Assembly (NCBI RefSeq): GCF_003584135.1
Contig: NZ_QXFI01000006.1
Coordinates: 61,001-125,000, forward strand
Reading direction: 5' to 3'
DNA length: 64,000 nt
Source: Flagellimonas pelagia
GTDB lineage: Bacteria > Bacteroidota > Bacteroidia > Flavobacteriales > Flavobacteriaceae
The stretch's first letter is position 1; each line of letters begins with the position of its first letter. The position numbers were made by a program, and so were the translations under genes. Under the pieces are notes generated by a model. It worked only from the letters and a program-made list of their open reading frames with translations, had not been told where the DNA came from and did no database searches. This document shows positions 44,421 through 53,066 of the stretch, one piece after another.

Positions 44421-44493
44421 TGACCTGGCCGGGGCTCGAACCCGGGACCCTTTCATTAAAAGTGAAATGCTCTACCAACTGAGCTACCAGGTC
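44421..44493 (-). tRNA. tRNA-Lys (anticodon TTT)
   Basis: On the minus strand the 73-base cloverleaf has acceptor GACCTGG/CCAGGTC with discriminator A, D-arm GCTCAGTTGGTAGAGC, anticodon loop CTTTTAA (anticodon TTT), and T-arm CCGGGTTCGAGCCCCGG. The CCA end is not encoded. It stands alone between the glucan PUL and aroK. Confidence 0.97.
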
Positions 44494-44572
44494 ATTTTAA
44501 CAGTGCCTAGGTGTTTTGCTAAGCGGCTGCAAATATAACATCAATAATCTATTTTACAAGGTGAATTAATGA

Positions 44573-44580
44573 TAAATTTG
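44573..44580 (+). promoter_or_regulatory. -7 element of aroK
   Basis: TAAATTTG fits TAnnTTTG and lies 33 bases upstream of the aroK ATG. The -33 region is AT-rich without a clear TTG. Confidence 0.45.
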
Positions 44581-44612
44581 TGTTTTTTTGAAATCACTAG
44601 GAAATCGAATAT

Positions 44613-45125
44613 ATGAAAGTAGTTTTGATGGGATATATGGCAAGCGGAAAGTCAACCGTTGGGCGACTGTTGGCCAGTGAATTAGGGATACGGTTCATCG
44701 ACCTTGATGACTATATCGAGGAGCAGGAAAAAAAATCCATCAAAAGTATTTTTTCTGAAAAAGGTGAAATCCATTTTCGGAAATTGGAGCATCAGACACT
44801 ACAAAAAATATTACAGGAAAACGAATCCGTTGTATTGTCTACCGGAGGGGGCACCCCTTGCTACGGAAATAATTTACAAACCATTTTGGAACAAGCAGAT
44901 TGCTCTATCTACCTACAAATGTCCATCCCCGATTTGGTAGACCGCATTGCCAGGGAAAAAGAACATCGCCCGTTAGTTAAGGATATTCCCGATATGGATT
45001 TGCCAGAATTTGTGGGGAAACATCTTTTTGAGCGTGTTCCTTATTATTCCCAAGCCAATCATGTGGTCAATGGGAAGGGAAAACCTGAGGCAGTAGTAAC
45101 CGAAATCAAAAAAATCCTATTCTAG
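44613..45125 (+). CDS. aroK: shikimate kinase
   Basis: A 170-residue cytoplasmic kinase that phosphorylates shikimate in aromatic amino acid synthesis. Walker A is GYMASGKST (7-15); shikimate-binding residues lie in DLDDYIE, FRKLE and STGGGTPC; the lid contains KEHRPLV. Length is typical. The stop overlaps the convergent phosphoribosyltransferase gene by 9 bases. Confidence 0.96.
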   Translation: MKVVLMGYMASGKSTVGRLLASELGIRFIDLDDYIEEQEKKSIKSIFSEKGEIHFRKLEHQTLQKILQENESVVLSTGGGTPCYGNNLQTILEQADCSIYLQMSIPDLVDRIAREKEHRPLVKDIPDMDLPEFVGKHLFERVPYYSQANHVVNGKGKPEAVVTEIKKILF

Positions 45126-45611
45126 GTAAACGGCATCGTTATTGGGCTCGAACACCACTTTGATATGCTCGTTCAAGGAAGTGGAGAGTGAAATGCCTTT
45201 AAAATCGGCCTTAATCGGATATTTTTTATGGTTCCTGTTCACCAGTACGGCCGTCTTCAATTGCTTGATGGGCGTTTTCAAGAAGTGATGGGTGCCATAG
45301 ATCAAGGTAGTGCCGGAATTCAGTACATCATCAACCAAAACAATGGATTTATTGGTATAATCCTTTTCATTCATAGAAGTACTCACCCCGCTTTTCAATG
45401 GATTTTTTTTGTCCATATCCATCTTGCACAGGATAATGTCCGCTTCGGTGATCTTTTTGAGTATGGCAGCAATCTTTTTCGCGAAACTCATCCCACCACC
45501 GTTTATTCCGGCAATGATGATCTCTTTTTCATCCACATTGGTCTCGTAGATTTGGTAGGCAATGCGTTTTGCAATATGCTGGATCTGTTCGTGGGTAAGT
45601 ATGCGGTTCAT
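45117..45611 (-). CDS. phosphoribosyltransferase family protein
   Basis: A 164-residue type I phosphoribosyltransferase with the PRPP loop SIVLVDDVLNSGTTLIYG. The N-terminal half (RILTHEQIQHIAKRIAYQIYE... IIIAGINGGGMSFA) and size resemble PyrR/hypoxanthine-type enzymes, but the base specificity is not evident. I chose ATG 45611 (an in-frame ATG at 45650 exists) because a TATCTTTG promoter element sits at 45632-45639 between the two. Convergent and overlapping with aroK. Confidence 0.88.
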   Translation of the reverse strand: MNRILTHEQIQHIAKRIAYQIYETNVDEKEIIIAGINGGGMSFAKKIAAILKKITEADIILCKMDMDKKNPLKSGVSTSMNEKDYTNKSIVLVDDVLNSGTTLIYGTHHFLKTPIKQLKTAVLVNRNHKKYPIKADFKGISLSTSLNEHIKVVFEPNNDAVYLE

Positions 45612-45631
45612 CGTATTGTTGCTTAATGTTT

Positions 45632-45639
45632 CAAAGATA
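45632..45639 (-). promoter_or_regulatory. -7 element of the phosphoribosyltransferase gene
   Basis: On the minus strand TATCTTTG (complement of 45632-45639) fits TAnnTTTG, with a TTTG at 45662-45665 (complement) 22 bases upstream. It supports the ATG at 45611 as the true start. Confidence 0.55.
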
Positions 45640-45646
45640 AAACAGT

Positions 45647-46018
45647 TCATTCAGATTCGTCCAAATAATCCTCAATGTCCCTTCTGTCCTTTTTAGTGGG
45701 GCGTCCCAAGCCCTTTTTGCGGTAATGGGTTTTGGCATGTTGGAGCAGTTCGTTATGCTCAAAGGCCTCTTTTGGAGTGGTGTCCTTTCTATAAATATCC
45801 ACCAATTTGGCCCCGACTCGGCTTTCGGGAATGTCCAGAACGGTCAGTTGGTAATCCACTTGATCTTTTCTTAGCACGATCTTATCCATGGGGTAAACCT
45901 CCCTCGAAGGTTTGATCGGGCTACCATTTATCTTTACTTGCCCCTTTTTAATAGCAGTGGAGGCGAGGTTTCTTGTTTTGAAATATCTGGTACACCAAAG
46001 ATACTTGTCAATGCGCAT
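45647..46018 (-). CDS. S4-domain RNA-binding protein (Hsp15/HslR-like)
   Basis: A 123-residue basic protein. The S4 RNA-binding domain is at 1-60 (MRIDKYLWCTRYFKTRNLASTAIKKGQVKINGSPIKPSREV written in pieces: RIDKYLWCTRYFKTR, KKGQVKINGSPIKPS). The C-terminal tail is basic (THYRKKGLGRPTKKDRRDIE). This is the plan of Hsp15, which rescues stalled 50S subunits carrying peptidyl-tRNA. It has its own -7 element upstream and ends next to the phosphoribosyltransferase. Confidence 0.92.
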   Translation of the reverse strand: MRIDKYLWCTRYFKTRNLASTAIKKGQVKINGSPIKPSREVYPMDKIVLRKDQVDYQLTVLDIPESRVGAKLVDIYRKDTTPKEAFEHNELLQHAKTHYRKKGLGRPTKKDRRDIEDYLDESE

Positions 46019-46049
46019 GGTCTTCGCAATTCTTTGTTAATGGACAAAG

Positions 46050-46057
46050 CAAAAATA
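46050..46057 (-). promoter_or_regulatory. -7 element of the S4-domain gene
   Basis: Complement reads TATTTTTG, fitting TAnnTTTG, about 31 bases upstream of the start at 46018. No clear -33 element. Confidence 0.4.
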
Positions 46058-46096
46058 ATGGAAAATTGTATCTTGCGCAGCTAAATAACATACTTG

Positions 46097-47047
46097 ATGA
46101 GGTACGGGATTTTTGTTTCTTTGATTTTTGTAATGGCGGTTGTTTCATGTAAAAAGGATGATAATGGTGTGGTGGAAGTGCCACCGAGTCTATTGAGTGA
46201 TGTGGCTCCAGAAGATGATGCAACAATCAAGGAATATCTGAATACACATTTTTACAATTACGAAGATTTTGAAAACGAGCCCGATGGGTTTGACTATAAA
46301 ATTGTGATCGATACTTTGGCCGGGGATAACGCTGATAAGCGATCGTTGATGGAAGATGCCCAATCCATGGTAATCAAAGTATCTTCGGATTATCTAGGAC
46401 TAAGTGCAGGGGAAGAAGATATAGAACATACTCTATATTATGTTGTAGTAAGAACAGGTGAAGGGGGTAGCCCTACTTATGCCGATTCTACCTTGGTCCG
46501 ATATCAAGGTTCTCTTCTGAACGGGAAATTGTTTGATGAAAGCCAGGATTTTGTATGGCAGGAACTTCCAGCCACGGTAAGGGGATACGGTAATGGCGTG
46601 GCCATGTTTAATGCGGGTACCGAGGACCAAATAGTAGAAAATCCAGATGGGACCTACAATATTACGAATAGTGGCTTGGGTATTATAGTGATACCATCGG
46701 GCCTGGCATACTTTAATAATTCAAACAGTTCCCTTATACCAAGTTATTCACCTTTGGTTTTCAAGATTGAGTTGGGGCTGTATGTGGAAAATACGGATAG
46801 GGATAATGATGGTGTGCCTTCCATAGAGGAAGATTTAAACGGTAATGGATATTTGTTTGACGATAATACAGATTATGATGATGAAAGTGTTTATGCCCGC
46901 TTACCCAATTTTAACGATGCTGATGATGATGGGGATGGGGTTTCCACAAGAAGTGAGATTACCGATGACAACGGAAATATTATAAAACCCTACCCGGACA
47001 AGGATGGGGATGGCGTTCCGGATTACTTGGACCCAGATACCAATTAA
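46097..47047 (+). CDS. FKBP-type peptidyl-prolyl isomerase-like lipoprotein with Asp-rich C-terminus
   Basis: A 316-residue lipoprotein (lipobox AVVSC, C18) from ATG 46097. A central FKBP-like domain covers about 105-235 (YYVVVRTGEGGSPTYADSTLVRYQGSLLNGKLFDES, GLAYFN...SPLVFKIELGL). The last 80 residues are Asp/Asn-rich repeats of the thrombospondin-type-3/calcium-binding kind (DRDNDGVPSIEEDLNGNG, DADDDGDGV, DKDGDGVPDYLDPDTN). The first strand of the FKBP domain follows a long N-terminal segment. It probably aids folding of exported proteins at the periplasmic side or surface. Whether the isomerase site is intact cannot be judged by eye. Confidence 0.85.
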   Translation: MRYGIFVSLIFVMAVVSCKKDDNGVVEVPPSLLSDVAPEDDATIKEYLNTHFYNYEDFENEPDGFDYKIVIDTLAGDNADKRSLMEDAQSMVIKVSSDYLGLSAGEEDIEHTLYYVVVRTGEGGSPTYADSTLVRYQGSLLNGKLFDESQDFVWQELPATVRGYGNGVAMFNAGTEDQIVENPDGTYNITNSGLGIIVIPSGLAYFNNSNSSLIPSYSPLVFKIELGLYVENTDRDNDGVPSIEEDLNGNGYLFDDNTDYDDESVYARLPNFNDADDDGDGVSTRSEITDDNGNIIKPYPDKDGDGVPDYLDPDTN

Positions 47048-47051
47048 ACAT

Positions 47052-47085
47052 AAAAAAGGCCCGATGGATCCATCGGGCCTTTTTT
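47052..47085. terminator. bidirectional intrinsic terminator
   Basis: A 34-base near-perfect palindrome, A6-GGCCCGATGGA with its complement and T6, lies between two convergent genes (FKBP lipoprotein on plus, beta-barrel protein on minus) and can stop both. Confidence 0.93.
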
Positions 47086-47102
47086 ATTTCAATTTTTACA
47101 TT

Positions 47103-47714
47103 TTACAACTTGAGTGAAAGAGCGAAAATAACCTGTGAAGGTCTGGAATCTACCCTTCCGGAAATGTCGGTAACATTATTCCCGATGAACTCGGCCTCAT
47201 TTTCGGAAAAACCACGTTCATAGCGTACGTCCAATCCGATATTTCCTAAATTGACCCCTACACCGGCATTTAATCCAACGGTAAAGTCATTTTTAACATC
47301 CTCCACTTCCAAATCACCCAAATCATTGTTTAAGGTGTATTGAAAAGCTGGACCTGCAAAAATGTGCAAGGGGCCGATTAATTTATAACCCAAAAGAACG
47401 GGCATGTCCAATTTGGAGATGTCGTAATCTTGGGTATCTCCATCCACGTCATAGGAACTTTTCGTTTTGGAATATACCAATTCAGGTCTAAGGTAAATTT
47501 TGGGAAAATCCAATTTTCCCCAAAAACCAAAATGATACCCTGCTTTACCCTTGGCGCCTTCAACGATATCCTGCCCGCCATCGCCGACAGAACTGATCAA
47601 GTCGCCATTTTTGTTGTAAGATAATCCGGCCTTAATACCGAATCCTGAGCCACTCTGGGCTAAGGCAGTGGCCCCAATAAGGGCAAATACTGCTACTAGA
47701 AGCGTTTTTTTCAT
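47103..47714 (-). CDS. outer-membrane beta-barrel protein (PorT-like)
   Basis: A 203-residue outer-membrane protein: signal peptide (ends LAQ, residue 20), then strands of an eight-stranded barrel of the OMP_b-brl_2/PorT family (GFGIKAGLSYNKNGD, FGFWGKLDFPKIYLRPELVYS, GLDVRYERGFSE) and a C-terminal VIFALSLKL. Function in the family is mostly unknown. A promoter lies upstream at 47746-47775. Confidence 0.85.
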   Translation of the reverse strand: MKKTLLVAVFALIGATALAQSGSGFGIKAGLSYNKNGDLISSVGDGGQDIVEGAKGKAGYHFGFWGKLDFPKIYLRPELVYSKTKSSYDVDGDTQDYDISKLDMPVLLGYKLIGPLHIFAGPAFQYTLNNDLGDLEVEDVKNDFTVGLNAGVGVNLGNIGLDVRYERGFSENEAEFIGNNVTDISGRVDSRPSQVIFALSLKL

Positions 47715-47745
47715 ACATGTTCGTTTTAATGGGTTGAAGTAATAT

Positions 47746-47775
47746 CAAAGATATCGGAAACTATTTCCGCTTCAA
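47746..47775 (-). promoter_or_regulatory. promoter of the beta-barrel protein gene
   Basis: On the minus strand: TTG (complement of 47773-47775), 19-base spacer, TATCTTTG (complement of 47746-47753). It lies 32 bases before the ATG, and its -33 part overlaps the end of the transketolase gene. Confidence 0.6.
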
Positions 47776-48714
47776 CACTCTTAAAACGGCTGCTTCTATG
47801 GCTTTATTGTTCAAACCGTACTTCTCCATGAGTTGTTCGGGTGTACCACTTTCTCCAAAAGTATCCTTTGTGGCCACAAACTCTTGAGGGGTAGGATGGT
47901 GCATACCCAATACGCCGGCAACGCTTTCCCCAAGGCCTCCCAAATAATTATGCTCTTCCGCGGTCACTATACATCCTGTCTTTTTCACGGAGTCCAAAAT
48001 AGCCTTTTCGTCCAACGGTTTAATGGTGTGTATGTTGATCACTTCAGCAGAAATGCCCTGGTTCTCTAAACTTTCGGCTGCTTGTAGGGCTTCCCATACC
48101 AAGTGTCCGGTAGCAACGATGGTGACATCGGTTCCCTCACTCAACATAAGGGCTTTCCCAATTTCGAATTTTTGATCAACTGGGGTAAAGTTGGCCACTT
48201 TAGGTCTTCCGAAACGAAGATAGACAGGCCCATGGTGTTCCGCAATGGCAATGGTGGCTGCTTTGGTCTGGTTAAAGTCACAGGGGTTGATCACTGTCAT
48301 CCCGGGGAGCATTTTCATCAGACCGATATCCTCCAAAATTTGGTGGGTGGCTCCATCTTCCCCCAAGGTAAGACCCGCATGGGATGCACATATTTTTACA
48401 TTCTTGTCCGAATAGGCAATGGACTGGCGAATTTGATCGTAGACCCTTCCTGTTGCAAAATTGGCAAAGGAAGAGGCAAAAGGGATTTTTCCACCAATGG
48501 TCAATCCGGCTGCGATGCCCATCATGTTCGCTTCGGCAATCCCCACTTGAAAAAATCTTTCGGGATTCTCCTCAATGAACGTTTCGATTTTTAAGGAACC
48601 TACCAAGTCGGCACAAAGTGCCACCACATTGGGGTTGGTCCTTCCCAGTTCCGTCATTCCTGCGCCATAGCCGCTTCGGGTATCCTGTTTTCCTTGATCT
48701 GTATATTTAGTCAT
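47761..48714 (-). CDS. transketolase, C-terminal subunit
   Basis: A 317-residue protein holding the pyrimidine-binding and C-terminal domains of transketolase (RSGYGAGMTELG, VGIAEANMMGIAAGL with the catalytic-type Glu, EDGATHQILEDI, HTIKPLDEKAI). It pairs with the N-terminal subunit encoded 16 bases upstream to form one enzyme of the pentose phosphate pathway. Split transketolases of this kind are common in Bacteroidota. Confidence 0.94.
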   Translation of the reverse strand: MTKYTDQGKQDTRSGYGAGMTELGRTNPNVVALCADLVGSLKIETFIEENPERFFQVGIAEANMMGIAAGLTIGGKIPFASSFANFATGRVYDQIRQSIAYSDKNVKICASHAGLTLGEDGATHQILEDIGLMKMLPGMTVINPCDFNQTKAATIAIAEHHGPVYLRFGRPKVANFTPVDQKFEIGKALMLSEGTDVTIVATGHLVWEALQAAESLENQGISAEVINIHTIKPLDEKAILDSVKKTGCIVTAEEHNYLGGLGESVAGVLGMHHPTPQEFVATKDTFGESGTPEQLMEKYGLNNKAIEAAVLRVLKRK

Positions 48715-48730
48715 GGTGTCTGTTTCTTAA

Positions 48731-49576
48731 TTAATAATCGCCTAGGGTTTCTGGGTTTTGTGCCAATGCTGTGGCCAATTGCTCATCATTTGGAGCTTTA
48801 CCGTGCCAAGCATGGGTGTGCATCATGAAATCCACTCCATGGCCCATTTCGGTATCCATAACCATACAAACGGGTTTGCCTTTCCCCGTTCTGCTTTTGG
48901 CTTCTTTCAATCCGGCTATCACTCTTTCCAGGTCGTTTCCACTTTCCACTTCCAATACATCCCATCCAAACACCCGGAATTTTTCGGCAACATCGCCCAA
49001 CGGCAATACTTTTTCGGTAGGGCCGTCTATCTGTTGGCCATTTCTGTCTATGGTGGAAATGAGGTTGTCTACTTTGTTGCCTGCAGCAAACATGATGGCC
49101 TCCCAATTCTGTCCTTCCTGAAGTTCTCCATCCCCATGGAGGCTAAAAACCAAATGGTCGTCCCCGTTCAATTTTTTGGCCAATGCGGCCCCGATGGCCA
49201 CGGACATCCCTTGGCCCAATGAACCGGATGCCACGCGTACGCCAGGTAGGCCTTCGTGGGTGGTAGGGTGGCCCTGTAATCTTGAATTGATCAACCTGAA
49301 AGTGTTGAGTTCCTCAAGGGGGAAATAACCCCTTCGCGCCAAAACGCTATAAAAAACAGGGGAGATGTGTCCATTGGACAAAAAGAAGATGTCCTCTCCA
49401 ATTCCATCCATGTCAAACCCTTCCTTCAGATCCATAATTTCGTTGTAGAGGGCTACCATAAATTCGGTACAACCCAAGGATCCTCCCGGATGTCCTGAAT
49501 TTACGTTGTGGACCATTCGTAAGATGTCCCTTCTGACCTGTATGACCAAGTCCTGTAATTCTTTCGTATTTGGCAT
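48731..49576 (-). CDS. transketolase, N-terminal subunit
   Basis: A 281-residue protein with the thiamine-diphosphate binding half: VNSGHPGGSLGCTEFMVALY, GSLGQGMSVAIGAALA, LHGDGELQEGQNWEA (GDG...N motif) and GHGVDFM. It transfers two-carbon units between sugar phosphates together with the C-terminal subunit downstream. Promoter at 49596-49627. Confidence 0.94.
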   Translation of the reverse strand: MPNTKELQDLVIQVRRDILRMVHNVNSGHPGGSLGCTEFMVALYNEIMDLKEGFDMDGIGEDIFFLSNGHISPVFYSVLARRGYFPLEELNTFRLINSRLQGHPTTHEGLPGVRVASGSLGQGMSVAIGAALAKKLNGDDHLVFSLHGDGELQEGQNWEAIMFAAGNKVDNLISTIDRNGQQIDGPTEKVLPLGDVAEKFRVFGWDVLEVESGNDLERVIAGLKEAKSRTGKGKPVCMVMDTEMGHGVDFMMHTHAWHGKAPNDEQLATALAQNPETLGDY

Positions 49577-49595
49577 TGCGTAATATTTAATGCAT

Positions 49596-49627
49596 CAAAA
49601 GTAAAGGCATTCGATCGGCTAAACAAA
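49596..49627 (-). promoter_or_regulatory. promoter of the transketolase operon
   Basis: On the minus strand: TTTG (complement of 49624-49627), 20-base spacer, TACTTTTG (complement of 49596-49603). It matches the Bacteroidota consensus and lies 20 bases before the ATG. Confidence 0.7.
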
Positions 49628-49703
49628 CGGAAACGCATTATTTATCAAGAGCCTTATTGACAAACTTTATTTTTTTGTTAAGGGTTGGCGAAAATGAGAT
49701 CGT

Positions 49704-49711
49704 TATATTTG
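49704..49711 (+). promoter_or_regulatory. -7 element of tgt
   Basis: TATATTTG fits TAnnTTTG and lies 18 bases upstream of the TTG start. A TTG at 49685-49687 is a weak -33 candidate (spacer 16). Confidence 0.5.
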
Positions 49712-49729
49712 CGCTTTTAAACGAAACCA

Positions 49730-50860
49730 TTGGATTTTACCTTAATAAAGAAGGATAGCCAGAGTAAGGCCAGGGCAGGGGAGATGACTACGGATCATGG
49801 CACCATCCAAACCCCTATTTTTATGCCGGTGGGTACCGTTGCCTCGGTAAAGGGGGTTCACCAACGCGAGTTGACGGATGAGATCAATCCCGACATCATT
49901 TTGGGCAACACCTATCATTTATACCTTCGACCCGGCACAGGAATTTTGGAAGAGGCAGGGGGACTGCATAAATTTATGGGGTGGAACCGAAATATTCTAA
50001 CCGATAGTGGGGGATACCAAGTATACTCGCTCTCCGAAAACCGTAAGATCAGAGAAGAAGGAGTAAAATTCAAATCCCATATTGATGGCTCCCATCACGT
50101 GTTCACCCCAGAAAATGTGATGGAGATCCAGCGTACCATCGGGGCCGATATCATAATGGCCTTTGATGAATGTACCCCATATCCCTGCGATTATAATTAT
50201 GCCAAACGTTCCATGCACCTTACCCACAGATGGTTGGACCGATGCATCGACCATTTGGAGAAGCTTCCATATAAATATGGATATGCACAAAGTTTTTTCC
50301 CCATTGTTCAAGGTTCCACGTATAAGGACTTAAGAAAGCAATCAGCTGAATATATAGCTTCGGTTGGTGCCGAAGGAAATGCCATTGGAGGACTTTCGGT
50401 AGGGGAACCGGCCGAAGAAATGTACGAAATGGCGGAACTGGTCTGCGACATTCTTCCAGAGGATAAACCCCGTTATTTGATGGGCGTGGGGACACCGATC
50501 AATATTTTGGAGAATATTGCATTGGGGGTGGACATGTTCGATTGTGTGATGCCGACCCGAAATGCACGGAACGGAATGTTGTTCACGGCGCACGGCACCA
50601 TCAACATCAAAAATAAAAAATGGGAGAACGATTTTTCTCCCATAGATGAGATGGGAATCACTTTTGTGGACACGGAATATTCGAAGGCCTATTTGCGACA
50701 TTTGTTCGCGGCCAATGAGTATTTGGGCAAACAGATTGCTACCATCCATAATCTGGGATTTTATCTTTGGTTGGTACGTACGGCCAGAGAACGTATTTTA
50801 GCAGGGGATTTTCTGGAATGGAAAACCAAGATGGTTCAACAAATGGATAAAAGACTCTGA
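49730..50860 (+). CDS. tgt: tRNA-guanine transglycosylase, lacking zinc cysteines
   Basis: A 376-residue enzyme that exchanges guanine-34 of certain tRNAs for a queuine precursor. The start is TTG at 49730: an in-frame TAA lies 12 bases upstream and the resulting N-terminus DFTLIKKDSQSKARAG is family-typical. Visible motifs: FMPVGTVASVKGV, NTYHLYLRPG, LTDSGGYQVYSLS, GGLSVGEP, and the nucleophile block DMFDCVMPTRNARNG (268-282). The C-terminal zinc site is altered: the CxCxxC of most bacterial enzymes is replaced by G309, T311 and D314 (DEMGITFVDTEY), while the histidine (H340 in TIHNLG) remains. It overlaps the next gene by one base. Confidence 0.95.
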   Translation: MDFTLIKKDSQSKARAGEMTTDHGTIQTPIFMPVGTVASVKGVHQRELTDEINPDIILGNTYHLYLRPGTGILEEAGGLHKFMGWNRNILTDSGGYQVYSLSENRKIREEGVKFKSHIDGSHHVFTPENVMEIQRTIGADIIMAFDECTPYPCDYNYAKRSMHLTHRWLDRCIDHLEKLPYKYGYAQSFFPIVQGSTYKDLRKQSAEYIASVGAEGNAIGGLSVGEPAEEMYEMAELVCDILPEDKPRYLMGVGTPINILENIALGVDMFDCVMPTRNARNGMLFTAHGTINIKNKKWENDFSPIDEMGITFVDTEYSKAYLRHLFAANEYLGKQIATIHNLGFYLWLVRTARERILAGDFLEWKTKMVQQMDKRL

Positions 50861-51942
50861 TGCTCACCATACTCGACAGGTATATCTTAAAACGCTATCT
50901 GGTCACCTTTTTGGGGATGCTCATGCTTTTTGTTCCCATTGGGATCATGGCCAATCTGGCGGAAAAGATTGGGAAGATCATCGATAATGAGGCGCCACTT
51001 TCCGAAGTCATGGTCTTTTACGGCAATTTCACTTTAGTGATCGGTAATCTGTTATTGCCCATATTCCTTTTCCTTTCCATTATTTTCTTTACCTCCAAAC
51101 TGGCCAGCAATACCGAAATTGTGGCTATTTTGAGTTCGGGAGTGTCCTATTGGAGATTCTTGCGACCTTATTTTATTGGGGCCACACTGGTCGCCATCCT
51201 TATTTTTATGATGGGAATGTTCATTGTGCCCCATGCGAGCATTGGATTCAACGAATTCGAGTACAAATACTTTAAAAAGGGTCGTCAGGACAGGGTCACG
51301 GAAAACATTTTCAATCAGTTGAACGAAACGGATTATATCTATGTGAGCAGTTTCGATCCCAACAGACAGATCGGGTACAATTTTACCTATGAACATTTTG
51401 ATACCATCGGTAAATTAGATTATAAGATTTCCGCAAGTAACATCAGGTGGGTTGAAAAGGACAGTGTGTACCGATTGACGAATTATGAGAAACGCGAGAT
51501 CAGGAACGAAACGGAATACATAAATTCAAAACGCAGGTTGGATACCATTTTTTCGTTCGAGATAGATGATCTTACCCCAGTTTCCTATATCGCCGAGACC
51601 AAAAACCTGTTCGAACTGAATGATTTTATCAAGGACCAGAAAAGCAAAGGGGCCTCCAATATCAATGCCTATGTATTGGTCAAATACAAGCGTTGGGCAT
51701 TGCCTATTGCTGCGTTCATTCTAACCGTGATTGCAGTAGCGGTTTCTTCCGTAAAACGACGTGGCGGGATGGGGCTCAATCTGGCGTTCGGTATAGGCGT
51801 GGCCTTCGTATATATTTTCTTTGATAAGGTATTTGGCACTTTGGCCGAACAATCAGGATTTTCGCCTTTATTGGCGGTGCTGATCCCCAACCTAATTTTT
51901 GGTGCCTTTGCCGTTTACATGCTCATGAAGGCCAAGCGTTAA
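50860..51942 (+). CDS. LptF/LptG family permease
   Basis: A 360-residue inner-membrane protein of the YjgP/YjgQ family that forms the transmembrane part of the lipopolysaccharide export ABC transporter LptB2FG. It has three transmembrane helices at the N-terminus (about 12-120; LDRYILKRYLVTFLGMLML), a periplasmic beta-jellyroll domain (about 130-270) and three at the C-terminus (about 275-355). Bacteroidota usually encode two such genes in different places, and I cannot say whether this is LptF or LptG. Its ATG overlaps the tgt TGA. Confidence 0.92.
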   Translation: MLTILDRYILKRYLVTFLGMLMLFVPIGIMANLAEKIGKIIDNEAPLSEVMVFYGNFTLVIGNLLLPIFLFLSIIFFTSKLASNTEIVAILSSGVSYWRFLRPYFIGATLVAILIFMMGMFIVPHASIGFNEFEYKYFKKGRQDRVTENIFNQLNETDYIYVSSFDPNRQIGYNFTYEHFDTIGKLDYKISASNIRWVEKDSVYRLTNYEKREIRNETEYINSKRRLDTIFSFEIDDLTPVSYIAETKNLFELNDFIKDQKSKGASNINAYVLVKYKRWALPIAAFILTVIAVAVSSVKRRGGMGLNLAFGIGVAFVYIFFDKVFGTLAEQSGFSPLLAVLIPNLIFGAFAVYMLMKAKR

Positions 51943-52012
51943 TACATAAAAACCTCGTATTGAATTGACGTTAAATGGCTTGGACAATTTATTTGGGTAA
52001 CCTATAATGTTA

Positions 52013-52020
52013 TATATTTG
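52013..52020 (+). promoter_or_regulatory. -7 element of accA
   Basis: TATATTTG fits TAnnTTTG, 35 bases before the ATG; TTTG at 51992-51995 gives a 17-base spacer, slightly short. Confidence 0.5.
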
Positions 52021-52054
52021 TCCCCATTGTTTTTATTGAAAATATCAACTTTCC

Positions 52055-53008
52055 ATGGAATATCTAGAATTTGAACTTCCCATTAAAGAACTTGAAGAAC
52101 AACTTCAAAAATGTATGATCATCGGGGAAGAAAGTGATGTGGATGTCACAGAGACCTGCTCACAGATTGAAAAGAAACTGGAAGAGACCCGAAAGGATAT
52201 CTATAAAAATTTGACCGCATGGCAACGGGTACAACTGTCCAGACATCCCAATAGGCCCTACACCATGGATTACATCAAGGCCATTTGTGGAGATACCTTT
52301 TTGGAACTACATGGGGATAGGAATGTGAAGGATGACAAGGCCATGATCGGTGGTTTGGGCAAGATAGGTGACCAGAGTTATATGTTCATCGGCCAGCAAA
52401 AAGGATACAATACCAAAACTCGGCAGTACCGTAACTTCGGTATGGCCAACCCTGAGGGATATAGAAAAGCTTTAAGGTTGATGAAATCGGCTGAGAAATT
52501 CGGGATTCCCGTGGTGAGTTTTATCGATACCCCAGGAGCATATCCGGGTATCGAGGCCGAAGAAAGGGGACAGGGCGAGGCGATTGCCCGAAATATTTTA
52601 GAAATGACCCGACTTAAAGTGCCGATCATTGTCATCATCATTGGGGAAGGAGCTTCCGGTGGAGCCTTGGGCATTGGAGTGGGCGATAAGGTACTGATGT
52701 TGGAAAATACGTGGTACTCGGTAATTTCCCCTGAATCTTGTTCATCCATTTTATGGAGAAGCTGGGAGTTTAAAGAACAAGCTGCCGATGCGCTAAAATT
52801 GACCGCTGCCGATATGAAAAAGCAGAAATTGGTCGATGAGATCGTGAAGGAACCCCTTGGTGGGGCGCATAGCAATAGAGAGAAAACTTTTGAGACCGTC
52901 AAAAATAAAATTTCATCTCATTACGAGGAACTTAAAAAGTTATCACCAAAAGAACTGGTCAAAACCCGAATGGAAAAATACTCCGAAATGGGTGTCTACG
53001 ACGAATAA
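52055..53008 (+). CDS. accA: acetyl-CoA carboxylase carboxyltransferase subunit alpha
   Basis: A 317-residue cytoplasmic subunit of acetyl-CoA carboxylase, transferring carboxyl from carboxybiotin to acetyl-CoA in fatty acid synthesis. The N-terminal helical segment is followed by a crotonase-fold core: [75 protein letters not shown] and [15 protein letters not shown]. Length and order match the family. Confidence 0.97.
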   Translation: MEYLEFELPIKELEEQLQKCMIIGEESDVDVTETCSQIEKKLEETRKDIYKNLTAWQRVQLSRHPNRPYTMDYIKAICGDTFLELHGDRNVKDDKAMIGGLGKIGDQSYMFIGQQKGYNTKTRQYRNFGMANPEGYRKALRLMKSAEKFGIPVVSFIDTPGAYPGIEAEERGQGEAIARNILEMTRLKVPIIVIIIGEGASGGALGIGVGDKVLMLENTWYSVISPESCSSILWRSWEFKEQAADALKLTAADMKKQKLVDEIVKEPLGGAHSNREKTFETVKNKISSHYEELKKLSPKELVKTRMEKYSEMGVYDE

Positions 53009-53066
53009 GTCATGGTTTTCAGAGGTTAACCTTTTTAATTAGGTTATATCCTAGAATTTTTTTATG

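Noticed and set aside
44421..44493. tRNA-Lys as an integration site bounding the glucan PUL as a genomic island
   Set aside because: The PUL abuts the tRNA 3' end, but I see no integrase and no second copy of the tRNA end sequence in the window.
53008..53060. Terminator after accA (AGGTTAACCT and TAGG/CCTA with T runs)
   Set aside because: The first is a palindrome with no loop and the second has only a 4-bp stem; too weak to call.
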